A stretch of 64,000 bases of DNA from Marchantia polymorpha subsp. ruderalis (Eukaryota; Streptophyta; Marchantiopsida; Marchantiales; Marchantiaceae): the NCBI GenBank assembly GCA_037833965.1, contig AP031355.1, positions 645,501 to 709,500 of the forward strand, given 5' to 3'. Of this stretch, positions 47,816 to 60,192 are shown one piece after another (position 1 is the first letter of the stretch; each line of letters starts with the position of its first letter). The translations under genes were made by a program, and so were the position numbers. The notes beneath the pieces were generated by a model. It did no database searches, was not told where the DNA came from, and worked only from the letters and a program-made list of their open reading frames with translations.

Positions 47816-48888
47816 TCAAAAAGGGGCGATTTTTTCCTCGAACAATCCTTAGGTGTTGACTTTAGGCGGTTTATCATGTATGATATTTTCTGTCCCCATT
47901 TATAATACCATCTATTCATCTTCAGTCATTATTTATCTTCTGCGGACAACTTTTATGTAATACACATGTAATATTCGATGACTCTTATTCAGCGACACAG
48001 TGACCGGATTGCTTTGCCTTCGACGCGTCTTAAATTTTCCACATTCACATGTACTCATTTCACTCACCATCCACTAAGCAGGACATTCTATGTTCCAATT
48101 ACATATGGAGCATGTATCGTTCCTTCTCTCACTTTTCCATATACTAAACAAAATCTGATATTTACATGAGTCCAGAATGAAAAGTAATAACTATACAATC
48201 CACAGATCTCACGACTTTGTGCCTAGACAATGACCACGTTTTCCAACCGAGGCGTCTCAAAACAGATTAATAAATGGCTCTTATGTAGAGATTAAAGTTT
48301 TCAAGGTGGAGACTCATTCACATGTACAAAATCTCATACCCTAAACTATCTCCAAGCTATGCTACGATGACACCTGCTGGGAAGGCTACAGGTCAACAGA
48401 GATACAAACTGATACACATCCTTCCAAAAACCGAAAATCCTTTGAAAGCATTTGATACCATGCACTGCATGTTCTGTGTTACATACGCACTTGACGGGAT
48501 ACAAATCAGTTCACGAAATTTCTCTTGCGAGACTAGAACTTGTCCGTCCTTTCCTGTCAGGTTTCAATTCGGAGATAATTTTCTCCTCAAAAAGCACGCT
48601 GTTGTCTATGGGGAAGCATACTTCATGTACCAGATCCAAATTTCTCAGTAAAAGTGGACGAACAGAGCACTCCATCACTTAAGCGATGCCTCCAACATCT
48701 ACCTCCTCTATCCCACTGATAATATCCTGGAGTCACCTGCACAACTTTCTATATTATTTTTCTCATTTCGTCTACACTCTGTAGCGCTGCGGCTCCAGTA
48801 GGCAAGTTCTACATAAATTGTAAAAAAATCAGTCTCACAGATGGCCGAAGGGTGCGTGAATCCGTGAAACATAATCCACTTGTCTCGC
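47816..48888. other. Spacer and probable DNAJA 3' UTR
   Basis: No supported gene. The right-hand few hundred bases lie directly downstream of the DNAJA stop and probably contain its 3' UTR. A plus-strand frame at 48322-48651 has no recognisable domain and overlaps that region. Confidence 0.4.
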
Positions 48889-51800
48889 TTATTGTTGTGC
48901 GCATTGCACTCGTGGACCTCCTCCAGCTTCCTCATCCTCATCATATGCCTCCTGTTGCTGTTGCTGTTGCTTTCTCTTCATTTCGTCCTCAATATTTACA
49001 TCGTGTAAAGTAGTTTCCTCACATTCACCCAACTCCATATCGGTCATCTGACTAGATGGTCTAGGCGGCAAGACTGTTTCCAAAACCTTTTGCTGCTCGG
49101 GAGTCAGCGTGTTAGATTCCGGAAACTCCACGGTGAAATGCATATACAACCTACCCTTAATAAAAGGCCTCTGGTAGTGGGGCATACCCTCGTCGTTAAT
49201 AGCCTTGAACTGACCTGGAATTAGAGAGGAAACGGGGTCAACAATCATCCACTTCACAATGAATGCTCATGCACGCAACACGAAACTACACTCGGAACAA
49301 GTGACGACCTGGCACACACTCGACATCGAGCGTAATAATATCTCAGTACAAAAAAATCAGAAACATATGCCCGCCTCTCAGACTAGCAGTGTGTGCACGG
49401 ATGTGATTAACGATTAACTCAAACAGTACCTGGCTTGATAATTTCACCCGGGCTTGATTTGATAAGCAATTGTCTGTTGTCCAGATGAGTAAGAGGAAAT
49501 TGGAACCCGCACAATGCCTCAGTCAAAGTCAAGGTGTGTTCCACGAATAGATCATCTCCTTTTCTCTTGAACTTTGGGTGCTCTTTCAACTGCAGAACGA
49601 AGACAATATCTCCAGTTTGCAGGTCGGGCTGCAGCAATGTAAAACAATAATTGAATATCAGTGTAATTTCATCTTGGGAGGATGATTGTTCCAATCAACG
49701 AAGAAAACTTCACGAGAAAACTTCACCTATCTACCAGCGCTTCAGCCACGGCACCATACCGATTCGTCAGCTTCACCCTGGAAAGTAATTTTCTGACCAT
49801 TCTGCATTCCTTTCTCAACGTGAACTTCCAACAACTTCTTGTCTTGCACAACCTTCTGCCCCCTGCATTGACCACACTTGTCCTTCTCGCTAATGGTTTC
49901 ACCTGCCGAGAGTTTGTGCATGAGCCAATCAGAGATATTATCCGAGGTGGGACCGCTAGCAAGAAGCTTGGCGTACGTGATTAAAATAGTCCGCACATGT
50001 CGGATCAGCGAATAGCGCAAATTAACACTGAGCGGGTGATTGAAAGCAGTGCATAAAGATGCAAAGACAAAGTGAATTATAAGAGCCAAGGGTAGAACGG
50101 GTGGTGTTTAACAGATTATTGAATGGGGCAGAACTCGATGGTCGTTCCCAACATCTGGAGGAAAGCAGCTTCCGAATCACCCACAGGTTCCGATGACGAG
50201 AGTTCACGTTCAGAATAACGAGCGCTCAAATCCAAAAGTACAGGACTATACTTTTGGATTACATATCAGTCTCTGCCCTTGAGAGACTGATATGTAATCC
50301 GAACGTTGACAATGAATTCTCTTCGCGAAAGAATGTTACGTTGAATGTTTCAAGTACGTTTACTTGTAATGAAGCACCCACAAGGCCATCTCGCGCGAAC
50401 ATTCATATGGACATTCACCCTTTCGCAACTACTAAAGCGGTGGTTGCAGGAAAATTGCCTCACCTGATCCTCGGCACTCAGGGCAGACGTGCTGCATTTG
50501 CTGAATCATGTTTGGGCCAAGCTGGCGAATAACGACCTTCATACCGGATCCCGAGCAGCCCGCACATCTGGAAGATGCTCCCGTCTTCGATCCCTTCCTG
50601 CACAACGGGTGAAGAGACATTAGGAGGGCTCGGTAACACCAAGAAGGTCAATAACACTAGGCCTCTGATAAAATGGTAACAGCTACGTCAGTTTGAAGGA
50701 GCAAAGTTCGAAAAATGAAACCCGCTGCCCATTTAAAAAAACTATGAACATCGGAATCACCAACGGGAAATCGTTCACTCTCAAGACAAGTCCAAGAAGG
50801 AGTGTCTCGTGCGAAAGAAATAGAACAGAAGCGTCCGTCAAGCTACAAATCAGACTGAGAACGTTGACTACAATCGGCTCTAAGTGACATCGCAGTGGCA
50901 AAACTAGATCACAAAAGCCTCAGCAATGGTATCAATTCATTGCGACTTTGCCCAGTGCAGAAAACCTACCCCTTGCACTTGGAGCAGATGACGTTCCTGG
51001 ACAGCGAGAGCTTCTTAGATGTCCCGTTGTAAAGGTCTTCAAGGGTAACCTTCAGCTGATGTACGACATCCTCTCCTCTTCTCTGACGGCGGCCTCCGCG
51101 TACACTACCTGAATCACATAGCGGCCGTCAGTTCAAGCACATACCACTGTGCAGTCGTTGTAACAAACAACAACCGCTTACAACCTACTGAGAGCGGAAG
51201 TCTCGTAGAAGTTCCACTGTGCAATTCATCCACGAACGTTAAGTTTTTATTACAAACGCAACCACCATGCAAAAAGACCTAAACATTGAACATGCAGTAT
51301 TGCGGAGGAAGGTTATATTAAAGGGAGCGGGGGACAGAGCACAGTAATGGCAGCGAGACAGAACACACTTAATCTTTCCTAATGCTCGGAACTGAACTAA
51401 GAGTAACAACAAACAGATCATACACCTTACAATAAGTGTGTAGTCCACTGTACCTCCAAAGGAACCACCACCGCCCGTGCCGAAGAACGACTCAAAGATG
51501 TCGAAAGGATTGTGTGACGCGCCTCCTCCACCCATGCCTTCCTTGAGGGCATCTTCGCCATATTGATCGTACAGATCCCTCTTCTCAGGATCGCTCAGAA
51601 CTTCGTACGCTTGCGATATCTCCTTGAACTGCAGGGTATCAGAAGGTAGAGGTAAAACAAAAGACTAGCCGACTGTGAAAGTGAATTGCGTGTCCACGTT
51701 GAAATATCTGTCCATACAGATTAAGTCAGGCCGGTACTGAAAAGTCGGGACAAGTGCACAGAACTAGGGCATTTCGCTTGATAAGTATGACCGGCGAAGC

Positions 51801-52205
51801 TCTCCACAAATAGAGAAGCGGAAACACTGCGACTTTGGGGCAGCAGACCATGGAGAGCAAGCGCTTCGACAAATCCACCCTATATATTACGGTACATGTG
51901 CTCGGCGGGCTCGTTTCCTATGAAAGTTGTGAAGGACTAAGGAGTCACAGGTCTTCGTGCTCCGAGCTCCGTGAAAACATCGGATCCTCAACCGAAATAA
52001 ACTACCAGTCTGGAAGCTATTGCACGTATCTAAACTACGGTCACTCAGCACGCACCTTCTCAGGGTCTCCGCCCTTGTCAGGATGGTTCTTGATGGCTGC
52101 TTTCCTGTAAGCCTTCTTGAGCTCATCCGCAGATGCACTCTTGCTGACTCCTAGAACATCATAATACCTGCTGTTGTCACTCTTCTTGGGCATGCGAGCG
52201 AACAT
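48889..52205 (-). CDS. DNAJA: Type I Hsp40 co-chaperone (DNAJA family)
   Basis: A cytosolic J-protein that delivers unfolded clients to Hsp70 and stimulates its ATPase. Seven exons, read right to left: 52205-52056, 51628-51454, 51108-50970, 50597-50464, 49902-49760, 49628-49430 and 49214-48889. All junctions are GT-AG, phases agree, and the sum is 422 codons including TAA, the length usual for plant DNAJA proteins. The J domain has YYDVLGVS and the HPD triad at residues 41-43. A Gly/Phe-rich linker ([18 protein letters not shown]) follows. Four CxxC zinc-finger repeats start at Cys150, 166, 193 and 209. Substrate-binding C-terminal domains include [17 protein letters not shown] and [16 protein letters not shown]. 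The tail ends CAQQ, a CaaX-like farnesylation signal known in this family. ATG 52205 (MFARMPKK) is chosen; MPKK at 52193 is an alternative. Confidence 0.95.
50229..50303. other. Two overlapping, mutually exclusive hairpins in DNAJA intron 4
   Basis: GGATTACATATCAGTCTCT at 50256-50274 pairs perfectly with 50282-50300 (19 bp, 7-base loop, extendable by three pairs including a wobble). AATCCAAAAGTA at 50229-50240 pairs perfectly with 50249-50260 (12 bp, 8-base loop). The two share 50256-50260, so only one can form fully at a time. They lie inside the intron between the exons ending at 50464 and starting at 49902. Confidence 0.85.
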
Positions 52206-53450
52206 GATTCCTGGCCGCTCCCAACCCAAGGCTAAAAATACTTCAGATTGCTACTTCCGCAGTACGCCGACCCCTGACTTGTCACAGTTCTCCCGATCCG
52301 ACTATCGCCGCATACAACCGAAATTCCACGACCGCGACGCGAAAAACTTCACCGGATCTACTCGTCACGCCCCCGACACGACGATGATGAAGACGTCCTT
52401 CTCTGCTGCTCTCTACGACTCCCGCTCCACTACCGACGCTCCAGATTATTCACCGATATGGCAACAACAACTACAACCAATTCTTCCGCACCCCCTTCCT
52501 CGTCCTTCCTCCCTCGCGCTCCTCACCCACCGCTCCTGCTGCTTCCACTTCCAGCGGCGAAATAGAGTAGTAGTTCCCGTCCGCTCGCTTCACTTCCGCC
52601 TTTCCCCCGTCGATATGATGGCTCCGCTGACGCAGAATGCCTCAGAATGCACAATGAGACACTCGCGCGCCGATCTAACGAAGAGAAATACTCAATAAAT
52701 GAGAGATCTAGCGCTTCTTCAGAGTCTGAATTGAAGACTCAAGGAGGGTGCAAGCGCTGATGAAAAAGACGTTCTGCAAGATGCGTTGCTTGACAAAGAC
52801 GAAGAGTAGAGTCCTGTCGTCGAACGAGAGGAGGAGGTGCCTAGCTTTAATTTACCCAAGCTGGTCTCACATTACTCGCTCGCTCCGATCCGTCGATCTC
52901 CGAGCATCAACGGCCATGTGGTGCCAGTTGAAGCCTCCTTTGTGTGTGCTGTTTAGGTCTGGAGCTTGCCGCGACCGTCCGATGCGCCTTCAACGGTAGA
53001 TTTCCTGCCGATGCTCGAACTCACTAGAAGAACCATCGCGCATGGCCATGCATCCCTCGCATGGATGCCTCTCCCCGGCGCCGCATCCATCCTCGGACAT
53101 GACATGGTTGGGTCCATCGATGCATGCTCCACGGATGTTCCACATGCTCATGGCCATGCTAAAGACTACCATCTCAGCCGCTCGTATTGAATCCAGATCT
53201 TCCCAGGAACTACCACGTGTATATCGAAGACCCTAGAAGAAGGCGGGGCGGCGTCAACAACCGTGACCAGAAACCACGCCATGCACCACATCTTACATCT
53301 CTCATGCTCCCGGATTGAATGCCCATGGGCATAGGGACCATCTATGATTTGCGGTTTCTGTAGTATTCTGGAGTTTCCGGGGGTTTCTAGAGACTCCCGG
53401 CTTTATAACCTTCGTTGCCTCAGTTCGTTGCCGGTGCCACGTCACGGAAC
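52206..53450. other. Upstream region of DNAJA
   Basis: The sequence is GC-richer than the surrounding spacers and probably contains the DNAJA 5' UTR and promoter. A 174-codon plus-strand frame (52174-52698) antisense to the leader shows no domain. Near 53366-53395, TTCTGGAGTTTC and TTCTAGAGACTCC resemble weak heat-shock elements, but they lie about 1.2 kb from the start codon. Confidence 0.4.
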
Positions 53451-56300
53451 AAACTTCATTTAGAAATTTCGCACAATTCTATTTTCAGTATATTTGAGGT
53501 TTTTTTCCCCATAGCGTGTTTTTGTGGGAAAACAACACAAAACTCGCTTGCATTTGTTTCCACCTCCTGGTCGTTTTGTTTTGTATGGAAGGTGGGTGAC
53601 CTTGAGATGGGCCAAGACGTACATTGCTTACGGTCGCCGGCTCATACAATTTACCGATGTAAGTGCAAGTGACATATCACCAACGTCATCGAACAAACTC
53701 TCTAGAATTGTCCACCGGATCCAGCATCCACTACTACTAAATATTTCCCAGCGTAATATCTCCGGATATTATTCACCTTCTACTCTCTGCGATTGCATTG
53801 AGACGGTTTGTTCCAAGAAAATCGGGAATTAAATTTTCCTATACAAATTTTAAGCAACTCTTGACACTCACAGCTTTTGAAAAATCTTCATGGTTGTAAT
53901 CTGCTGTGCGGATAACTGATAGCAAGTCCTTATCCTGAAATTCCGTTTGGTTTGATCCTTGTACGACTTGATGGAGTGTTCCCATTCTTTTTGTTATTCT
54001 ACTTTGTACTATCCTGATATAAAATCCAGATGAAAACATCAACATTTGATGAACCTTCGTAATTACTTTCTATCCACGCACTCCAACAACTTGATTCTCG
54101 ATAAATCATGTTAAAGGTATGTTAGTAAATATTTTAAATCCATCGTCGACTGTGTTTCTGAACTCGAGAATGTTGGTATCTAACAATCATATCTGGTATG
54201 TTCAGCAAGGTGATAAAGCAAATTGAAAATTTAAGTTAGTCGAATATCTATCCACGATATTACATTGACTTCCGCCACGATATCTTTCGTGGGTTTCATG
54301 TACTTGAAGATGAAGGTAGCGGAATTCCTTCGGAGCACTTCACATTTGAGCGAAAGAGTCAATGGTAAATTGGAAGAGTGAGGTAAGCTCCACCAACCGG
54401 GACCAATATGTAGATAAAGTACCTTTGAATTTAACATACAAAACATACATACGAATAATCATAAATTTCCATTCAATCAAACTGCTCAATTCAGAAGAAC
54501 TTAACACACGTTGACATTGTGTAACATAAAAGATTACAACACAAGTCTGTTTATTCATCTTAGTGACGATTCTTCTTTAATTTATTGATGGCTGATAATA
54601 TCGGAAAGAATTCATACTTGAATTATCATTAAAAACTTAACACGTGAATAAATAACATATTCAACAAAGTAGATTCAAAGATAATTTACTTGTGAATCAA
54701 TGAACAAATCCAAACTCTTATATTTCTTTGAATATAAAGCTTATATTTATAAATTTGAATATAAAGCTTTATATAATATCCAAGCTTTATATTCAAATTA
54801 TCTTGAATTTATTTAGACCAAGTGTCAATCCTTGAGAATTTTCATTATCAAGGTAAAGATATTGTAAGACTTTCCGTAATCAAGGATAGATTATAAAGTT
54901 TTTGTAAGAAATCGTGTAATCTTAGTAGTACATGATTTACATGGTATAATGTATACCATATTATGAATATTCACATGACCTTAAACACAATAAGTTTGCA
55001 ATTTAAACCCGTCATCTCATCCATGTACTATTTGATGGGAGAGTCTACTTGATAGGATTTTTGCATGACACAAATAGCTCACTCGGAGCATCACATATAA
55101 TTTTACTCCATGAAACTCTGCTGAAAACACATCATCACCAAGTTCTAAAAAAAGTGATAGTAACTATATGCTGCGAGATATTGTGTGAGGGAGTGATTGA
55201 CCGATTGAGCTGTAGTGTGGGGAGTGAACTCTTGAATTCCAACTTGTTTGCAAGTTTTGCCAACGCAATATCAAATGTCATCTTGTAGAGATATTGCAAC
55301 TGAAAGTGTATCTCGATGCGTTTTTCTGGACACTAATTATGCTAAAATTGGCCTGAATTTTCTTCAAAGAAACTATCAAGCAGTGATTAGATCATGTAAA
55401 TCATTTATTTCGTTTCTATTATAGGAAATTTTATTTTTCCAGTTTCCATGTTGAGCATCTCTTTGATTTAACAAACTTCTTAATCATTTAATGGCTCTTT
55501 CAGACATCTAAGACCAGTTCCATGTAATAACCAAAAGAATGAATATGATCTCAGCGTTTTAGAAATTAACAACTGTTGTAAATTTTCTTTGCATTGCAAA
55601 CAATTTTTGCAACAACCCATGAGCTCCCCTCAAGCCCCCTCCGCTACTGCTCATTTCTCCTTTTGCCTCGCTACCCGCACTCTCTATGTTAGAACTAATT
55701 GTTGGTCGTATTGGAACATGAGTGACATCGATGATATACTATGGGGTAAATTAATATTTGTTGATTCCGATAAGCTATTTGAGTTATGCAAGTCACCGTC
55801 AAATAATTTTCTCATTCGATCGGGAACTAACTTGCAATTTATTAATTGCGTGTATTATTTTGGGGGCTTCTTTACGCTGCTTGTTGTGAAGTGAAGTTAA
55901 TTACTGATTACATAATTTTGAAATAAGATAATTCAACTTAAGTGTAAATGAAAACTCGTTTGACTTAAAAGTCTTTTGAATGTGCATCCATCTTTCACTT
56001 TAGTTCAAAGTAAACTCTAGACAAATAGTCGATGTAGCACGGCAATGCATACCAAAGTATTAGTAACCAGTTTAGTCCAAAGAGTGCATGATGTTTTAAT
56101 AGTAAATGTTGATGCCGTTTGCAGCAATTATTATCAAATATTATGCCATGAAAATGAGTAATTAAACCATCCACTCGATTAAAATGACGAACATTGCGCC
56201 GAATGATGCGACCAACACTCGACATAAATATTTCATTGATTATATTTACGAAGTTTTACAAGTCTGAATTTCTCTAAACTCCACCATAGTCGCAAAACAT
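53451..56300. other. AT-rich stretch without a recognisable gene
   Basis: Only short frames. A 101-codon plus-strand frame at 55589-55894 (with MSDIDDILWGKLIFVDSD) has no family I recognise. The one clear structure is the inverted repeat at 54752-54799. Confidence 0.4.
54727..54799. repeat. Perfect 18-bp inverted repeat plus an extra copy of one arm
   Basis: AATTTGAATATAAAGCTT at 54752-54769 and its exact complement at 54782-54799 (12-base loop). TTTGAATATAAAGCTT also occurs directly at 54727-54742. Confidence 0.85.
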
Positions 56301-59012
56301 ATAATTGTTAATATATTCTGTCCGATTGTGGCTTATCACAGTTGACATCCAGAAGTCTCTGACCCATATTCACTAGAGAATACAAAATGGTTCATGTGGG
56401 CCAACGTGTCAAGCGTTGGAAAAAACTGCAACACTGTGGCGGGCCAATATAATGCAGGTGACATGCTTAGTCTAGATGGGAACGTGCGACATTAGGGTTT
56501 GTTTGTTTTGGGTAGACTGTTTTGGTAAGCACCGTAGAGACAATTCCCAAACATGCTAAAAGTTAGAAAGGTAGGGACGATCGAATCTCCTAACGGAAGA
56601 GAACGTGTCAAATGAATCTCTGCTTCATAACAATTGGGGAATCTGGTGTGTGGTCACCTTTAGCCATTTGTGAGGGGAAGTGTGCTCTTACCCTACTTTC
56701 CGAGTTGGTGAAAAGTAAAAACCGAAATCTCATTGATCTTCCCTGCGTTGCTGTGTTGTCTGCTTAAAACTTCCCGATGTCAATGAAATAATTTTGGATG
56801 TATGGGATGTCTGTCCTCTTCCTGTCCATCAATTCTACACCCCAGCTGTCTGCGCGAAGTTCAGAAATACAAGATTTTTCTTGTGAAGGTTGGAAATCTT
56901 TCTTCATTTCAACGACCTGCATTTCTTCATGTACAAGGGGCCTTGTGTGATCTAAAAAACCAAAGGTCAACCAAAGGTTTTCATATGTTTGCTCTATCTT
57001 TCCCGGACTGGATTGCAATCTGTCGATGAGCATTTCCGCATGTCCAGCAAGAGCTGAATACAAGAGCTTTTCTCTTAGGCCTTCCGTTTATTCTTGGTCG
57101 ATGGCCGTTGCATTGAGAGAATTAGGGTACCTCGTCGGTGTCTGAAGGAACTGTAATTTCTCCACCGACCTTCATCAACTTTTAGCGTACCGTGACGGAT
57201 GCACTCGAGTGAAACCTGGAGCTCAAGCCCTACCCTACCGTAGTGTAGTACCGACATTCGAGGCAGACCTTTGATGTCAAGCCGGCAGTTTTGTCCGAAT
57301 AGTATGGTGTAAGCGGATCCCCTGTTCATACGAGTTCCCTCCTGGTCTCACGTTTTGATGGGAGAAGTCACACTATACCAATTAGGCCGAACCTTTTTCA
57401 GGTTAGATGCAGGAGGCAAGGGTACATACATTTCAATGTTTCAAACTGGGAATCCAACTTTATCTTCTATGAGCAAAACGTGATCTGAATAGTGGAGATA
57501 GTTAGTGACAGTAAATATATTTGCCAGTGTGATGCTATCGGTGCCTAGCCCCATATACCCCATTGGTTTCAATTTTTTGCGCTTGGACTCGATGGGTCTC
57601 CATCCTTTTGCTATATTAGTCGGTTTTACTAAAGAAGAACAGAAAGCGAAAACTGACTCATTTACTCTTCGACGTTGGAGTGAAAGATTTCCGCCAATAA
57701 GAAAGGCCCCATTCCACCGCATGAGGTTTGGAAATGAAACCCCAAAAGGTCGTTTCCGGGCAGGGACTGTCTACCAAGCGGGGTTGATTGGACCCAGAGG
57801 GTGGGGAGAAACTTGGGCGGTGTATACGTGGCAGAGCGTGTAGTTTGATGGAAGACTCGACGGGCATGTACATTGTTGGGTACAATACGAAGACCACCCT
57901 CCTCGAATGGTAAGGGGGCGCACGACCATTTCAAAGACGATTCACATGAAGTAAAAACATAAAAATGTCATAAACGTGGAACTATGAGTCGTCACGCACA
58001 CGGATGAATGAGTCATGCCGTTCGTCCGTAGCAAAGGAGGTTATCTCGCATACAAGAGGATGTCCATCTCTGTAAAAGTTTTCTCGATCCAACTAAATTT
58101 AATGTCATTATTTTCAACAAAGGAATAAGCTGTAGCTACTTAGTTTGTGTTTTCGAACAACGCTGCGGATCGTTGTTGCGCGTAGACAACAAAGATAAAA
58201 CGTCCTGAAAGCAGAGTGCGGTATAACTTGGTACCTATAATTTCACGTGTGTTTTTTGAAATGGTGAACTCGGGTGGTTTAAAATAGACAGCCAAGTACA
58301 GTATTCGAGTGGTGCATGCCCCCTGTCCGCTTCCGAAGTCCAGCTCCACATCACGTGCCAAAATGAGAAGAAGCTCATGATTTTCTGATTTGTGAAAGTT
58401 TGCTTTTCAAAATCCCACTCGCTGATTGGTGTATGACTGTGGTTTGTCGTTTAATTCTGGTCATTTAGGAATAATAGGATGTGTAACAACAAGGGGATTG
58501 TACATGTAGTCAATGTACGGAAACTTTTTGTCAGTTGTAGGGACGTAACCTTACGAGAAAGCGTCCACTTTTGGTTTCTCCCCGCTGGAGAGAGGAGTAA
58601 ACAGGAGGTGTCCTTCCTGCGGGTTGCGACGCTGGACACTTGCCCAGGGTGGTTCCATTTTTTCTTTAATATTCGTGGTTAGGACTTGGGTTCAGAAGGT
58701 GAATAGTTGGGAGTTGTCGGGTTGAACATTTCAGAAGTGGGGAGGACCTTCTGGAAAGTGCCGCGTTTTATCTTGAAGAATCTTCATGAATGTCCTGCGG
58801 GGGAAGCACGCGACCACGAATCGGTTTCGGTCTTAGGGAGTGGTGTGGACTTTCTTGACACACGAGGAATTCACTGGAAGTCCGAAGTTGGGTGCACTCC
58901 ACGTACAGGAGCCCAGAAGATCGAGACGGTGTAGAGCAGTGGTAGGGCAGGGCTGTTAAACGGGGATTTTTTTCCCTTTTTTTGGGTCTATAATAAGCTT
59001 TTGTGACGAGAT
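56301..59012. other. Lower-AT stretch with unrecognised short frames
   Basis: Base composition resembles that around the host genes, and several minus-strand frames of 80-100 codons lie close together (56764-57063, 57075-57329, 57441-57722). Segments such as GLPRMSVLHYGRVGLELQVS look plausible as coding sequence, but I found no domain, no confident splice chain and no start. They may be exons of an unrecognised gene or chance. Confidence 0.3.
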
Positions 59013-60192
59013 ATGCAGCGACGCACGATAGCTTCGCTTGTCTCAAGCCTTGCACACCATGGTACATTTGTGGTGTGGCTATCTCCCACGGCGGGACTTA
59101 GCTGCCCCGCCGTTCGTCGTTGCGTATCAGGGTTTGTCCTTTGCCCTGGCCTTGCAATTTTCTATCGATCACTTTGGAACTTTTATCCGTATGGCCAACG
59201 CTGTACGAAGGAATTGTAATCTGGCATGAGAAATTTGGCCAGTATGTGTGATTTTTATGTAAATTTTGTTTTCACGAGATTTTCAGGGTAGCAGAAACGG
59301 TGACGGAAACTGTCAAAACATCAAATGCCCGAATGGCCCGAAGGGCGGGAGCCGTAGCTCTGTGCGGGGCCATGGGATGGGCAGCAGCTAGTGCCGCCGA
59401 AGATGTTTACATCTATGATCAATGTAGCAGGTAAACCAATTGTCGGATGCATTCCACCTGATACATGTATTTTTCACGTACATGGCTTGAGGTAGAACGT
59501 CAAATCTGAAAGATCTGTAAGCATGAGAGACTTTGCCGTGCAGCTGATATTGGGTCCGTGTTGCTCTATTGGAGCTTCAGTGTGGATTGATGGCATGTTG
59601 AAGGCGGATGCTTGCCTCTAGACGTTACTAGAGGCTGATGACCAGTGTACTCACGTGAATCTCAGCAAGGCTCTTGAGAAGGCATCACAAGATCCACGAC
59701 TGAAGGAATATATCGGAGAGGGGATCAAGTTAGGTCAATGGCACTGGTATGAGGCTTCCCTCGCAGTGGCTCACAAAGGAATGTCAGCGTCATGCAGTTT
59801 CCCTGTATACGGCTCCCATGGAACGGCTAATCTACATCTCAAGGCAGTGCGTTTACACGGTAAAGAATTCCACGATCTGGCTCTTTTCATGCATTTTTAA
59901 AAATCACACTGTTTACATCTGTGAGATTGCACGTAATAATCATCAGCTTCTGACACATCTGGTGATAACTTGTGCAGGTAGAAGAGAATCAGTTTTCCAC
60001 AATATATTTGGAGGAGGTCAATGGGAAGTTTTGATGCTGGAGGCTCAAGTACCTGGGTTTACAGATGGAATTTCAGCTTCGTCTTCTCAAAGGATAAATC
60101 TTATGCAGACATCAGATGAACCCAAGACCGGAGATGGTGCGAAGGGGGAGGAAGCGGGCCCTTGCATATCTGCTAATTTACAAGAAGTTTAA
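59013..60192 (+). CDS. Mitochondrial Coa1-like protein
   Basis: Probably an inner-membrane protein of the Coa1 family, whose members help assemble cytochrome c oxidase. Four exons: 59013-59061, 59292-59430, 59666-59859 and 59978-60192. All introns are GT-AG with matching phases, giving 198 residues. The N-terminus MQRRTIASLVSSLAHH is basic and hydroxylated without acids, like a mitochondrial presequence. One membrane segment follows at about 35-52 (AGAVALCGAMGWAAASAA). The family-like part includes CSFPVYGSHGTANLHLKAVR and GGQWEVLMLEAQVPGF, with the small-residue turn and W-x(4)-M-x-E-A pattern I associate with Coa1. The tail is Ser/Thr-rich. The first intron has a nearby alternative acceptor (59287) that would hit a stop at once. 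The family is inferred from pattern; the exon chain is strong. Confidence 0.8.

Noticed and set aside
52174-52698. 174-codon plus-strand frame overlapping the DNAJA start
   Set aside because: No domain and no codon signature. It lies antisense to the probable leader and first exon.
53366-53395. Heat-shock-element-like TTCTGGAGTTTC and TTCTAGAGACTCC upstream of DNAJA
   Set aside because: The triplets are imperfect and about 1.2 kb from the start codon; chance matches of this quality are common.
57505-57843. 112-codon plus-strand frame
   Set aside because: No domain, overlapped by equally long minus-strand frames, and no splice context.
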